Assembly: GCA_009741485.1 (NCBI GenBank) | Contig: CM019216.1 | Location: forward strand, 48,070,789 to 48,134,788 | DNA length: 64,000 bases | Direction of reading: 5' to 3' | From: Malurus cyaneus samueli | Taxonomy: Eukaryota > Chordata > Aves > Passeriformes > Maluridae | Part shown: positions 39,368-51,663 of the stretch, in pieces | Position numbering within the stretch: position 1 is the stretch's first letter | Layout of the letters: every line of letters begins with the position of its first letter | The notes under the pieces: model-generated | Told to the model about the DNA's origin: nothing | Seen by the model: the letters and a program-made list of their open reading frames with translations, nothing else | Databases searched by the model: none | Translations under genes and position numbers: made by a program

Positions 39368-40513
39368 AAAAGACAGTCCAACTGGAAAGTATTTCGAAGT
39401 TGATGTGTATACCACAGCCATACCACATTCAAACTGTTGTACTGAGGTGAGCTGTGAATGCTGCTGCTAATTCTGCATTACAGAGTACTTGTGACACTTT
39501 TCCATCTTTATTTGTATACCTGCATACAAGTGTACTTGTTTGCACCTTTTCATGTGTGATATAGTGGCTGACTAGGGGAAAAGCAGAGTTGATGGGAATA
39601 GCAGAAGCCAGTAGATGGTTAATAGAATATGGCCACAATTTCTGTTTCTTGACAGCAGGAAACAGAGTAGTTGGCATGTGGAAGACAAAAGACATTATAT
39701 TAGAATATAGAATCTCCCCATGATGCACACAGTATTGGTGTGAAGAATCCATAAATAATGAAAGCACATAAAAGGGTGTGTGTGAAAGATGCAAAAGATG
39801 GCTCTAAATTGATTGAAAAAATATTGTTATCTGTAATGAAAGTCTGTCTGGCTGAGGCAGCAGCAAGGACAATGAAGACAACTGCAGTACTCAGTAAGAG
39901 GTCAAGATCAAGTAAATCGATATAAGAATAAAGGAAAAAAATGCCAGCATCAGGACCTTTATATTTGGTACAGAAAGGTAATGACCTAAAAAGAATTTGG
40001 AAGGATGTCTCCAAAGAAACACAGAAGAGTGTGATGATTCTGTCAGATTCAAGTCAGGTGGATGAGGGATCATTATCCAGGTTTTGTGCTGAAGTTGAAT
40101 GAGATGGTTTGGACGAATGATCAGCGTGAGAAGCAAAAGGATCCCAAGGCAGGCTTTTGTGCTGCATGCCATCCTCCAGATAAAATAGGCATCTTCATGA
40201 ATTATGTAACTAACGTGTCTCTGAATGCCAGTAGGGCTCCACATCTGTTTGCTGCCCACTTCTATAAAGTCTTCCTTCATGTCTACATTGCTGCATGCTG
40301 AAGATTACTGTGAAATTCAGAGAAAAGTACCTACTAATTAGGCACATATTAAGCCTGAAGTCTAACACCTTGTTGTGGAATTAGGTCTTCAGTGACAATT
40401 TTGCAGAGTTTTTACAAGAGACTGGTGAGCACACAGACTTTCTGGGTGCATGAGCAGCCACCTGCCTCTGTAAATCTCATTTCCATTGCAGAGGAACAGC
40501 AGGCCTCTGAAAA
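39368..40513. other. 1146-bp segment bracketed by the 68-bp direct repeats; content unknown
   Basis: Three overlapping minus-strand frames (40280 to 39891, 40014 to 39700, 39794 to 39429) are open for 104-129 codons each. They contain hydrophobic runs such as ACLGILLLLTLII and LLLSTAVVFIVLAA. Only the first begins with ATG. T-rich frames give hydrophobic residues by composition alone, and I recognise no receptor or other family motif, so I do not call a gene or pseudogene. No terminal inverted repeats, LTRs or poly-A tail are visible at the segment edges. Confidence 0.5.
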
Positions 40514-40581
40514 TCTGAACAAAGGACTGTGAAGGTCGTGAAAGAAAGATCACTCTCACAAGTCCAGACTTAACTCAGACC
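40514..40581 (+). repeat. 68-bp direct repeat, copy B
   Basis: This is an exact copy of 39300-39367 in the same orientation. Sequence identity stops abruptly at both ends. Copy B is followed by unrelated CCAAGCTCACAG sequence. Confidence 0.95.
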
Positions 40582-43469
40582 CAAGCTCACAGTAATCTCC
40601 TTCCTGAGGCCTAAGTTTCCACAGGAAAAAAATATCTGGGTACACATGCTAAGCAGGAGCTGTGCCTGTCCAAGCCAGGTCCCCAGTAATTCAAGTGATG
40701 GGACCAAGATCATCAGATTAGAACTGTTTGGCTAAACTTGTCATTGAGACACTACTTGCAATACTTTTGGAAACTAGATGTTTCTGCCCTGGTGAATTTT
40801 GTGTGTGAAATCAGCATTTTCAACTAAGTTTTAACCTATCTCTTTAGTAGTATTAGTCTATATTAAATGCTTCAGGTTTTTTTGGGAAACAGACACCAGC
40901 TTATTAGACCTGTATCTACTCTGGCTCTTAGACAATTAATCAAAGGATCTATTTTATTTGGGTAGGACATTCATATGTCAAGCTTTGCAAATCTTTTATC
41001 TCTAATAAGGCCTGATGCCCCTCCAGTTCCTGTTCACTGAATTTTTGGCTGCTGTTTCTTTTGTCTTGGCATAAAATATTTGGGTTTTTCTCAGACTGTT
41101 TTTCCTTCATTTTCTATTACTCTGAATTTATTCTGCAATATCTCTGGCCTTTCACTGGACTTGCATACCTACATTTCTGTAGGTATATACCGGATATACC
41201 TGTACATTTCTGTGTTCATGCTGCAGTCTTATGCTCCAACATATTCATTATTTCTTCCCCACTAATATTGCTATTCATTTTCCACGAACTTCCAGGTATC
41301 TTCTTGAGTATTCGAAAGATTGCATTGGTGTTTTACTGCCTTAAATGTGAAAAACCAAATAAATCTAAATTTATGAAATGTAAGTCATCTGTAATAAGAA
41401 CCTTGACAAAGATAAGGCAGTTTTTAAACCTTAGGTCAAACAATATATTAATGCATAGCTTCAGAATTTCAATAACCATCTTAATGATGTGCACAATATT
41501 TAACAAATTAATAAAGCATAATGCCAATAGAGCTATTGAAAAACAGTTTTTTGCCTCCACAGTGAAGGGTTCCAGTGTTTATTCACCAATTAGATAGGTT
41601 TATCAATAAATGTTATGATTTCATTGAAATTTTTTTAGGTTTGTCTGTGTGGACAAAATACAACTATCACTTTTAATTTACTGCTACCAAATCAGATAAA
41701 AAACCCACACTTAATATGATGTTCATAAAAGATAAAATTTTGTCAAAAGCTCTCAAATCCCACTTTCAGAAATCATTCTTTGATTTTTGACATTGCCTAG
41801 AGGTCATCAGTGAGCCCCTAGGTCCCTTGGTCAATTTAAAAAAGAGGTTTCTATGCCAAATTTTCTTTATATAAATTATTTGTCCACTTTGCCCAAAAGG
41901 AGCCTTAGAGTAAACAGTCAGTGAACACACTTAGTTTGCCTATTCTGTAAAGCAGAATGGTTTCACAAATAAGTATCATAGATAAATAATGTAGTAATTC
42001 CCTAGCTATTGACCTGATAATCACATCATCTTTCTAAATAACTAACTTTCTATCCCATGAGTTTTGATGACGTAGGATGCTTTCATGCACTGGAAAACTA
42101 CCTAGCTAAAGATGGGGGCAAGATGAGTGTCTCTTGTTTGTCAGGAGATGGTTTAAGATGCCCATGGTTCCATGAGATGAAGCAGGGAGCCATTAGGTAG
42201 TAGGGACATATCTCCTGACTCCCTTATATTCTCTTATTCACATTAGATAATATAATCTATCATTAGGGCACCAGTGAAAAACAAAGGGCAAGTCAGCATG
42301 CCAGTGTGCACTTGTGGATCTGATCTCTCTTTCCTTCTTTTGAGAAGTCTAACTCAAGCCTATGCACATTCCCTATAATTCTTTCACTAAGTTCTTAAGA
42401 TTTCAATAGAACTTTTTCCACTTATTGTGGATATATAAGAAACTGGGATGGAGAAAAACCTTACTAAAAGTGAGATTTTGGCTTTACCCTAAAATTTTAT
42501 TTATTGCTGCTATGCAGCTGCACATCTCGGCAGTCTTCAAAGATGGCAGTGAAAGTTGGACCTCATTGTGCAGTGCTGTATTCTCTCATGTCTCACCAAT
42601 TAAATTCTCCTTTTACCCTTCATTCTGCCAAGCCAATGCAACCAGATGAAATATTTCTCAATTCTGGCAATGAACTGGTGATGTAGAGGAACCAAACACC
42701 TAAATATAAATTTCTTCTCTAACCCACAGTGGGAAATAATATTGTCTTTTATTTTCCAAAGACTTGGTGCATCTGTTCAAGTCAACACCAAATTTCTATC
42801 TACTAAATATATATTTTTGACAGAGAATTGCAAAAGAAGTGACATCATAAACAGTTGGAATATGCAAATTAAATACAAACAGTATCAAAAATAAAGCATT
42901 AACACATTGCTGATATTCTGCACAGAGTAATATATATGGGATTAATAACAGTGTAGAATATTTTATATTGCTGTAGCACTTTTCACACCTTCCATACAAA
43001 ACCCAAAAGTCATAACATTTACTGGAACCTTGTAGTGCCCTGATAAAACAGGGACTGTTATCTTAATGGTGCAGATTTTGTGACGAGAAAAAAGAGTAAA
43101 ACATGACTGGATTGCATTGTTTTGATATTCATGTTAGGGGTCTGCATCACAGAAAGGAGACTTTATGAAGGCAAGAAAAGCAGAGCATTTTCAGGCCCCA
43201 AGCAGGAACACAACTGCTGTACCAGTGTGGTGGCTACTTGTGTGCAGTTGTCAGAGCAGAAGGAAAAGTTCTGTGGCTTTTGCTGTCACTTCATGCAGTC
43301 CTTTGCCAGTGTGGAGGCTGAATGGAGACTGGCCTTCTCTGCTAGTGCAGAACTTTCACTCTCCTCTCCTCTCCTGCTGGGGCCAAGGGAATCTAATCTG
43401 CCTCTGGAAGGGCTGTCCTGAGAGACCTGTACCTGGAGCAGGTGACACAGCTGCAGCCTTCGCCACATA
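40582..43469. other. NKAIN2: Intronic sequence, nothing recognised
   Basis: This is AT-rich up to about 43000, then more GC-rich just before the LTR. A 178-codon open frame at 41061-41597 begins with TTG and has its first ATG only late. Its composition is that of AT-rich noncoding DNA, so it is not called. A small duplicated ATACCT..ACATTTCTGT motif lies at 41165-41213. Confidence 0.55.
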
Positions 43470-43475
43470 TGGGTT
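43470..43475 (+). repeat. Target-site duplication, left copy (TGGGTT)
   Basis: The six bases TGGGTT lie directly before the LTR and are repeated directly after it at 43916-43921. A 6-bp duplication is typical of class II (beta/alpha-like) endogenous retroviruses. Confidence 0.85.
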
Positions 43476-43803
43476 TGTGGTGAGCCATTATGGGGCCTAG
43501 GCCTGGTAAGGGCCGAGAAGGTCCGTGAAGGATCTGGAACATTCGGTGCCGTTGGCCACCGTTGGCCGACAGCCGGCAGGCGCTGTAACAGTTCCAGTCG
43601 GGTCTATCTCGAGTGCCCTCGAGGCCGTGAGAAGCCACAATATAACCCTATGGCGAGGGTAGTCAGCGTGAGCTCCCTGCAACGGCAGAGCTACCTTATA
43701 AGGAAATTTAGAGCGTTAGTAAGAGCTTCTGTACGTTAAGTTACCGTTATTCCTGTTACAAAAAGCGTTACGTCTAACTGCCGCCGCCATTACGAGCCAA
43801 GGG

Positions 43804-43811
43804 TATAAAAA
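43804..43811 (+). promoter_or_regulatory. TATA box of the solo LTR
   Basis: TATAAAAA lies 105 bases before the LTR end, preceded by GGG and followed by GCC, which is a strong core promoter context. Transcription would start near 43830-43840 and run in the NKAIN2 sense direction. Confidence 0.75.
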
Positions 43812-43826
43812 GCCTCGGCTTCCGTT

Positions 43827-43832
43827 AATAAA
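43827..43832 (+). terminator. Polyadenylation signal (AATAAA) of the solo LTR
   Basis: AATAAA lies 16 bases after the TATA box. It is followed within about 40 bases by TGT/T-rich sequence (ATTTATGTGTCT at 43871-43882) that could be the downstream element. On the sense strand it could in principle cause premature polyadenylation of the host transcript. Confidence 0.65.
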
Positions 43833-43915
43833 GTGGATGAGATAGCACGTACAACCAAGTCTACGAGGTCATTTATGTGTCTCGCCCAGTCTCCTTGCAA
43901 ATGGCCGCTCCAACA

Positions 43916-43921
43916 TGGGTT
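43916..43921 (+). repeat. Target-site duplication, right copy (TGGGTT)
   Basis: This is identical to 43470-43475 and follows directly after the LTR's terminal CA. It defines the right end of the insertion. Confidence 0.85.
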
Positions 43922-44421
43922 AAAGAAGACACAAACCCCACATTTTTCATAAAGACTAACATGTCAAAGTACTACTGTCACTTGTGCTCTTCCCACCAGA
44001 GCAGCTTCTGCCTCAGCACATTAAACAGCCTGTCACCGAGCCCTAGGGAAGCAATGTGTGCTGTGTTACTGGGAGCCACATAGAGCTTCAGAGCTTCAAG
44101 CTGGTGATCACTGCTTTAGAGAGAAATGTGCCCAGTTCAGATGAAACATTTCTTTTTAAATGGGCATCTGATGTCTGTCGATGGCAGAGGTCTAATTCAA
44201 ACTTCCTTGATCATCATGGCTGGCAGACTCCCAGGTACTGCATTATATTAACAAGGTTCATAAACTCTCAGAGATATAACTCATCCACTTAACTCTCTGC
44301 AATGAGGCACAGACTCTGAGGACATGGCCTTTCCGAGAATGTTCTCTCTTCATAATTCGTCATTCTGCCGAAATGCCTCATGTGATGTGATGTTACTGGA
44401 ATCTTCAGCTAAAAGGTTCAA

Positions 44422-44440
44422 TTTTTTTTTTTTTTTTTTT
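44422..44440 (-). repeat. Poly-T run
   Basis: This is an uninterrupted run of 19 T on the + strand, with no recognised retroposon adjacent. Confidence 0.9.
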
Positions 44441-47400
44441 GGTGACACGTATTGCAGAATTTATTCATATGTATTCTGCCACCCAGGAGGTGACAGGGTT
44501 CTCTGCCATTAAACTATTGCCATCAGCACAAGGAGATCACTATTTTTCATGCTGAGTAAACAAGAGAGTGATCCCCTGCCCTTCAGCAGAAGGGCTGTAA
44601 GGGGAAAGGTGCCTTTGACCATGGAATTCAAACTGTCCTTCTGCTTGGGGCCTCTAGAGCATAATCATTCTTTGTACCAGCCTGGGCTGCATGGTGTGAT
44701 ATTCATTTAAACTCTCCAGTGGTTCTCCTTTTGCAGGAAAGGTTTTCAGAAAGAGCTTTGGCATTTGCTTTTTGAAGCCTGCTTAGCTGATTTTGCTGAA
44801 TGGAAAAGGGAGCCCTGAAACATATCTTTTATTAGAGTTTACAAAGGTGGAAAAAGCCTGCAGTAGGATAATGCTGAGAGGAAAAATAACACTGAAACAT
44901 TACCTGAGTTCAGTTACTTTAAACATTAGATACCACAGGAAGAGATTTTATTGACCTTGAAACCCACCTGACACTTGATGCTGTTATGTTGTGCACCTGG
45001 GGAAAAATGTTTGTGCTAAGAAATGCATTTGCTAGATATATGGATCCTAAGGAGATGGAATTATGTGGAGCACCCTGTGCACGCTGCTTCCCACTTTCAG
45101 CTGAGATACCTCCAATTCTTTACTCCAGGGCATGAGGCTTAAGGGAATTATTTGGCTAAGTTCATTCCTCATTTCTCTTGCATGCATTGCCAGAGACAGA
45201 GGCTGTCCTGTCAGGTATCCCACCTTCCCATATTGTGCACAGACATGAACAGCCAGAGTGCTCAGGCAAAGCCTCCACCCAACACTCACATTTCTGCCAG
45301 CTCTGCTGCTGATGGCATCATCAAAGAGATCTGTCAATTCCTCTGCTGCTAGTCCACAATTCCCACTGAGCTTCTGAGTAACTATTACTGTATTTTGATA
45401 ATCCATCAGCATTCAGGTTTCACAGGTTCAAGCCCTATGCATCTTGATCACACTCTCTAGACCTGTCCCTATGAATGCCTTATTTGCTTTTCTTTTTGTG
45501 TGTTAAAATAATGAGCTGGACTCTTCAGGCTGCTGAAGGGTTCCTTTGCACACCGTGCCTCCATCTGCCTTGTCAGTGCTGCCACCAGCAGCTGCTGGAA
45601 GAGCACTTTGATCACAGAATTATTGGGCTCTTCCAACACGACCACCACCAAGAAGTCAGCACAGTGCAAAAGCTGTCACGTTCCATGAAGTTTCCTGACC
45701 CTGTGACCATCATCAGAGCTTTCAAACAAACAGCAATTCATCACTGGGAAAATCATCACTGAGAGTCAGCTGTTACTGAAAAGTCTCTTGCCTCTGATGA
45801 AATGTTCTGGCTCTTGTCATTTCTGTGACAGCAATGATCTAATTTAATCTAACATGTAATGATGGAGAAGAGCAAATTACCTGTGCTTCCTTTCTTAACT
45901 GTTACTCTATGCAGTGTTCATGGTTGGCCACAATCCCGACAAACTGGCAGACACATCATATTATTTATTGCCTTTCTCATCTTCTACTCACTTTCTTCTG
46001 AATGTTTCTGTTTCCCAGATCTGAGGGCCCAGTGTTCACACTCAAAGCATTGATATTTATTTGCCATATGGATGTCTCAACATGGAGGGATGAATTTTCA
46101 CTGAACAGAAATATTCAATGTGTTTGTTTATCAAAAATTCAGAGCTCTCTTGTACCATCAAAATATTTTCCCCCATACAATCTGCACAAATTTCAAATAT
46201 GATTCTTTTCCTACTGCTCCTCAAAAGAGAAGCATTGATTATCAACTGTTTCTTCTAACAGAGTTACATTTTAAATGCTAAGCATTCATTTGGTGGGGTG
46301 TGAGGAGTCTGTGGCTTTGTTAGATCTGCAGCATAAAGAACCAATTTTTCTTATCCTAATCCTATGGCTGTCTGGAAAAGGTGACACATAGTTACACATA
46401 ATGATAAGAAAAGCTACTGCTGCCAAAGGCACTAAGATACCAAAGCCAGATGATTAAACTGTTCCCAAGCTTTCCCAAAAGACAAGAGGAGGCAAAGGTC
46501 CAAAGTTTGGGTTTTTTCATGGAAGTTATAATTCTGCAAAACCTTCAGAGCAAAGCCCACATACAGACACATATACAGTTTTGCTTTAATAACCCATTCC
46601 TACTATTTACAGAAAAAACCAGAGTGATGTGTATTTTAAAACCTTTCACTTTAGTTTTTTCTTTGTATAAGCTTCACTCGTGGTTCTTTTTCCATTGCAA
46701 GTGAACAGAAGCAGTTTGCCTTGTTTAACAATAAATAGGATTATTTCTCACACTCTACACAGCTCTAATGGCTAAATAATTTTTATGTGAATAGCAGGCA
46801 CCTCAACACTGTTGACCCCTGCACAATCAGAACTCTGTTCTAACAATGAGAAGTTGGGCTACAGAACTACAGAGAGAGAACAGGGCAAGAGGCTGTTCCA
46901 TCTTCAGGATTTCCCATACACTTGGATTGGATGGAATTAATGAAAATATGTAACCAAATAACTACTCTGACCCTAATGAGGTCAGAAAATGTAAAGTGGA
47001 GACAATTGCACAAAAACAGAAGAGGGAAAATTAAAATTTCTCCAGTTTTTAACATTGTTTTTGACATTACTAATGCCTTCAGCCTGCACTGAACAATGCA
47101 CCTGCTGAATGCAGCTGGTGGAGAATTTGTCCCTGGCTTTTCAGCCCCATCCTTTCTCTGAGCTCTGATCTGGGGATCTGCACAGGTCAGCCTACTCTCA
47201 CCTCCCCTCTGTCCAGTGAGACATGCCTGCCTCAGCTTCCTGAGGGAATCCAGCAGAGTCCTGGATGGGGCATTTCAGCTGTGGGAGCAGCAATGTGGAG
47301 TTCAGTGCTAATCCTGAACCTACAAGATTCTCCACAGTTCAGTTAACACGGAGGTCAGCAGTAAGCGATGCCCAGTTCCATCTCATGCAAGCTGGTAGCC

Positions 47401-48782
47401 CCTGTGTTTTAGGTTGCCTTTCAAGTCTGAGGCAAGGAAAAAGGACATGCTACTCTTTAGCTGTGAGTTGAAGTGGTGGAAAAGTGCCAAATATCATGTG
47501 GTTATCAAAAGCATAATTAACTCTGAAATACCTAGGAACAGTGAAGATTTGCAGAAAGTTTTAGGTCAAAGTTGCATAAAACTCTCGCTAACGTTTAAAC
47601 TTTCTGGAAATTTGGGTCAAGCCGAATGTCTGTAATACAGACACAAAACAGGTGAGTATCTCTTACTTTCTACCGTTGTTAAAGGTTTGCACTGCTCTTT
47701 TCTGACAAGCCACAGTGCAGCGATTTTCAGTGCCCCTGTAGTCTCTTCAATTCATCAGGAACAGAAGCTTGCCAGGGAACACGCTCAGGGAACCCTGAAC
47801 AAGACAGAACTGCTCTCAAACACCCAGCAGCATTTCAAACAAAAGCTTTCTAGCAGCTCTTCACAGCCATCTTCAAATGCTTATACAAAAAGGAAATCTC
47901 CAGAAAATTGAAGAGTCCACTGAGAAATAAAGAAAGATTTTATGCTAAGCACCTTCTAGACAGCTGATATAAAAAATATTATGATGCACTAGTTGAAATA
48001 AATGCAATTTTTATCAGGCTTATCTTTTCTAATGTGCCTAGACTCATCTGTATTTATGATTAATGGTTTTACTATGTCTGCTAAAAAAAACCAAAAACCT
48101 TTGGGGCAGTTTTCAGCTCAAGAAAGGAAAAAAAAAATAATTTGACAACTACACAGGCTAAGAAATTATCTTTTTGGTTTGCTTTTAGATTTCATAATTG
48201 CCCACTAGGTATTATTGTGGACATGTCAGTTTGGCATTTTCTCTTTTAAGTAATTATTTTATTGAACAAAAATAAAGCTACTTGGCCATATTAATGAAAT
48301 ATTCTTTCCAGACAGCTCATAGATAGTTAATTCTGTAGAAGAATGACAGCAAGGCCATACTGTCTACCTTCCATATCAGGAATCTGTCCTTATGCTGACA
48401 ATTTCTCTACTTGCTCCTTTTATGATGAAAGATAGTTAAATTTGGAGGAATGGCAGGGTTCTCATAATGTTAAATGTAAGCACAAATAAAAGCATACCTC
48501 AACAGAGTAGTTTCCAAGGAACGCAGCTTGAGTTTTAAATTAAACTCCTGCAATGATGTTCACTCACTGATGCAGCACTGCTGAAGGCAGTGAAATCATG
48601 CTTGAAAGGGTTTTTGCAGGGGGCAGCTTCAGAACCCCCAAGACACCAACTTAAATCTACAGATATTGAGAGAAAGGTCTCTGCCTCACCTTTCCTGCTA
48701 AATAATGAGTATGATTCTTCTAAGAATCAATACACTGGAAGCTTTCTAGACAGTAATTCTCCAGTTCTTCAGTTGCTCATAA

Positions 48783-48812
48783 TGTGTGTGTGTGTATGTA
48801 TATATATATATA
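48783..48812. repeat. Compound (TG)n(TA)n microsatellite
   Basis: About six TG units pass through TATG into about six TA units. It is a typical compound dinucleotide repeat. Confidence 0.95.
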
Positions 48813-51663
48813 GCAAATATCTCAAAAAATCTATTTTAAAGAAACATTGTCCCTTAAATGCACAACATTACAAAGGTTTTTTTTTATGTGCAGACCACTG
48901 TGAGCTTAAGAAATATGATTAATTTGCACAAGGCTGGACATGTAACACCATGACTTTGCAGTATGACATTCCCAGGGCCAGAATTATATCCATTTATTCC
49001 TGCCATATTGTTGGTTGAACTAGCCCATATTTTGCTTAGGTCTTAAAACCTGACTGTTTATAGAAAACTGCAAAAGTTTAATAATCAAAATTAAAAACAC
49101 AAGCCTCAGCTGTTTTGGAAGATACTGAAACATTTTTCCATAGGAAAACACAATGGGATCTGCTTTTTAAGCCTAAGGTCCATTTCCTTAGACCAAGTAG
49201 AGTTATAGAATAACATATTCATTCAATGAAGCCAAGTCTATATATTGTTTCCATAACCCTGAACTCATTAATCCTCATCTCAAACCTTTTCCTCATCACC
49301 TTATCCCAATCAGATCTTATCCACTTTTAGTTTTTGTTTCCTCCTTGCTGTTACTCTTTTGTTTCAAGTGCCCATCTTAACAAAGTTAATTTGTAGTAAT
49401 TATCTATATATATTTTGCTTTAAAAGAGGGATATGTGGGGGCCTTGACCAGCATTACAGCTTTTTATATGATAGCTTTTTTTCCCAAATCTGGTGCTATT
49501 TGAAGTGTATAAAAACATTCATCTCCATAAAAGCAGTGAGAAAAAATAGCAAGACAAGGTTTTGATCAATACTGATTCTGATTAAGTTTGATCACAGCAC
49601 TTGACATTTTGAGCAAGTCTGGAAGTACACTCACAGAAACTCAGGATCCGCCAAGAGTCTTTAGCAGGATAACGGGACATGTTGACTTAGGTGGGGAATA
49701 GTCTATCTACTTTTTTGTTTGCCTTGTATGGCTATAGTAAGACAATAAAATGCATTAACTTCGTTTTGTAATTAATTTTATTACCAAAGCTTCAGTGGTG
49801 CTGTTTCATTGGTGACTTATTTTAGGCTTTTCCTGTCGTCTTTTTTTCTCTTGGCAGAAGGAAATATTGTTTTATCAGCACATTTATAGATTAAAACAAA
49901 AGAAACCACAAATAAAATTATTAAATGTTTGAGATCATTGTTTATTAAATTAGAGTCATCCGAGGCCATCCAAGTACACTGAAGGAGCTGGTGCAGGCAT
50001 GGGTAATGTGTCACTTTTAGAAAGAGCAGTACTCATTTATATATACATACTCTCATATGGAAATATCAGGGAAAGTTGTAGAGAGCAGATTTTTTCAAGC
50101 TGCAGAAAATGAGGTTCATAAAAACCTGCATTCACTAATCATTATATGTATAAATTAGCAGGGATGTTGTTAATCGTTCCTTCTCCTCTAGAGGCCCATA
50201 CTACAGCATTAAAATGTGAATGGGACAGATGTAGACACCTAATCTTGATGGGTCTGGGATCCAGAAATTATATTCTGCTCATTCTGCCTATTTCTTTATA
50301 TCACTGCATGGTTTATAAAAAACAAAGCTCAGATAATTAAAAAATTACATACAGATGCAAAACAAGATTTTTCAAGCTAACTTTCCTAGTTTTAAACTGA
50401 TTTTCTGAGACAGTCAGTCTCCTTCCCTTCTTTATCTCTGAGGACTCATTTCCTTCCTTTTCATGTAAGACAAAAATCTTTTGGAGATACTGAGTCAGGA
50501 AGACTCTGCTCTGTGTAATTCTCATGCTGCACTGGACACTGCTGTGTTTGAGGACTCCCCAGAAATATATTAAGTGATGTGACTGACCTCAATCATTTGC
50601 TTTGGTTTGATTTCTTCTCTCATATTCTTCTCCAGGGTAAGGAGTATATTCAATGTTTTGTTAGGATTTGTTGGGGTTTTTTTTTTTGAGGTTTTTTTTT
50701 TGTATACAATGATACATTAAATTGTGTTTTTCTTAGGAAAGGTTAAAGTAGTGCATCTTGCACTTGCAGTAGTACAAAGGTGACAAATCTTGTGACACCC
50801 CTCCATTCATGTATGAATTCAGTAACAGTTTTAGTTGACTAAAGTCCCCAAGAAATCTCTGCAATGTGCACAGATGAGCTGTACCCTTCCTATGGGAAGT
50901 CCTAATCCACATGGGGGGGACATTTTCCTGATCTCTATCCCAGGGATCTCTGCAGTCACCCTGTGCTCAGGTCCTTGAGCATCATAAAAGTGAAAACTGC
51001 CACTTTTGGTTCTGAGCCTCAGGTCACAGTGTGTGCCCATTGCTGCTGATGCAATTAGAAGATAAATCTTGAATAGCTGTCACTGTATCAGAACTGATAA
51101 ATTGCTTGGTCAAAGAAAAAAAAGAGAAGGAAGAAAAAAATAATGTGAGATTCAAATAAAAACAAAATTATTATGTTTACCAAGCAAAGGGTTGGATTGA
51201 TGTGGGTGAAGGGGAGATTTCTTTTATGAACTCTGATCATCTCAAGGGAAAAAAAAAGCTGACATTTGTACTTAGATCAGAAAAAATTGAGCTTTAAGGC
51301 ATTCTTTTAATCAACAAGCTCATCTGATAAAATGCTGTAGGATTTGCTTACATATCAAAGCAGCTCCCTAGAGATTTAAGCGATATAACTGAATACAATT
51401 AAAAGATCAGTTGTAAACACCATTTGTGATACAGTTTGTTTGCTGTGCTTTGGAAGATAAGTTCAGTTAATAACACATGAACTTGTGGTGGTTTAGAAGA
51501 CAGTAAAGTGTTGAACTCTAGTGCGAGAAAAGGATTGCCATAGGAGCCTCCTAGAGATGCAACTATTCAGCTATCTTGGATCTGATGGTCTGTAAAAAGA
51601 GAACAGAGAAACTATTAAGCCAAGGTTCATATCCAAGAATGGAATCATTTATGAACAACCTTT

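Larger units (their letters stand above)
43476..43915 (+). mobile_element. Solo LTR of an endogenous retrovirus, probably class II
   Basis: This 440-bp element starts TGTGGTGAGCC and ends GCTCCAACA, so it has the TG...CA ends of retroviral LTRs, and exact 6-bp TGGGTT duplications flank it. A TATA box (TATAAAAA) lies at 43804-43811 and an AATAAA signal at 43827-43832, giving a U3 of about 350 bp, a short R and a U5 of roughly 60 bp. The signals read on the + strand. There are 29 CpG sites by hand count, while neighbouring intron has almost none, so little methylation decay has occurred and the insertion is likely young. U3 contains a tandem 10-mer, CCGTTGGCCA/G, at 43549-43568. No gag, pol or env sequence is present next to it, so it is a solo LTR formed by recombination between the two LTRs of a former provirus. 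The family name was not recognised. Confidence 0.88.
43922..51663. other. NKAIN2: Intronic sequence with simple repeats
   Basis: This is unique DNA. It includes a T-run at 44422-44440, a TG/TA microsatellite at 48783-48812 and T-rich sequence at 50677-50702. The stretches 45525-45760 and 47100-47420 are GC-richer with open frames of up to 95 codons that I do not recognise. No gene or clear mobile element was seen. Confidence 0.55.

Noticed and set aside
39300..40581. The 68-bp repeats as LTRs of a tiny retrotransposon
   Set aside because: They lack TG...CA ends, target-site duplications and promoter or polyadenylation signals, and are far shorter than real LTRs.
41061..41597. Longest open frame (178 codons, + strand)
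   Set aside because: It begins with TTG, has no early ATG, has the amino-acid composition of AT-rich noncoding DNA, and shows no family motif.
45475..45762. Frame rich in His and Gln, with ATCACAGAATTATTGGGCTC resembling an inverted CR1 head
   Set aside because: The similarity is limited to about 20 bases and does not continue into CR1 sequence; no protein family is recognised.
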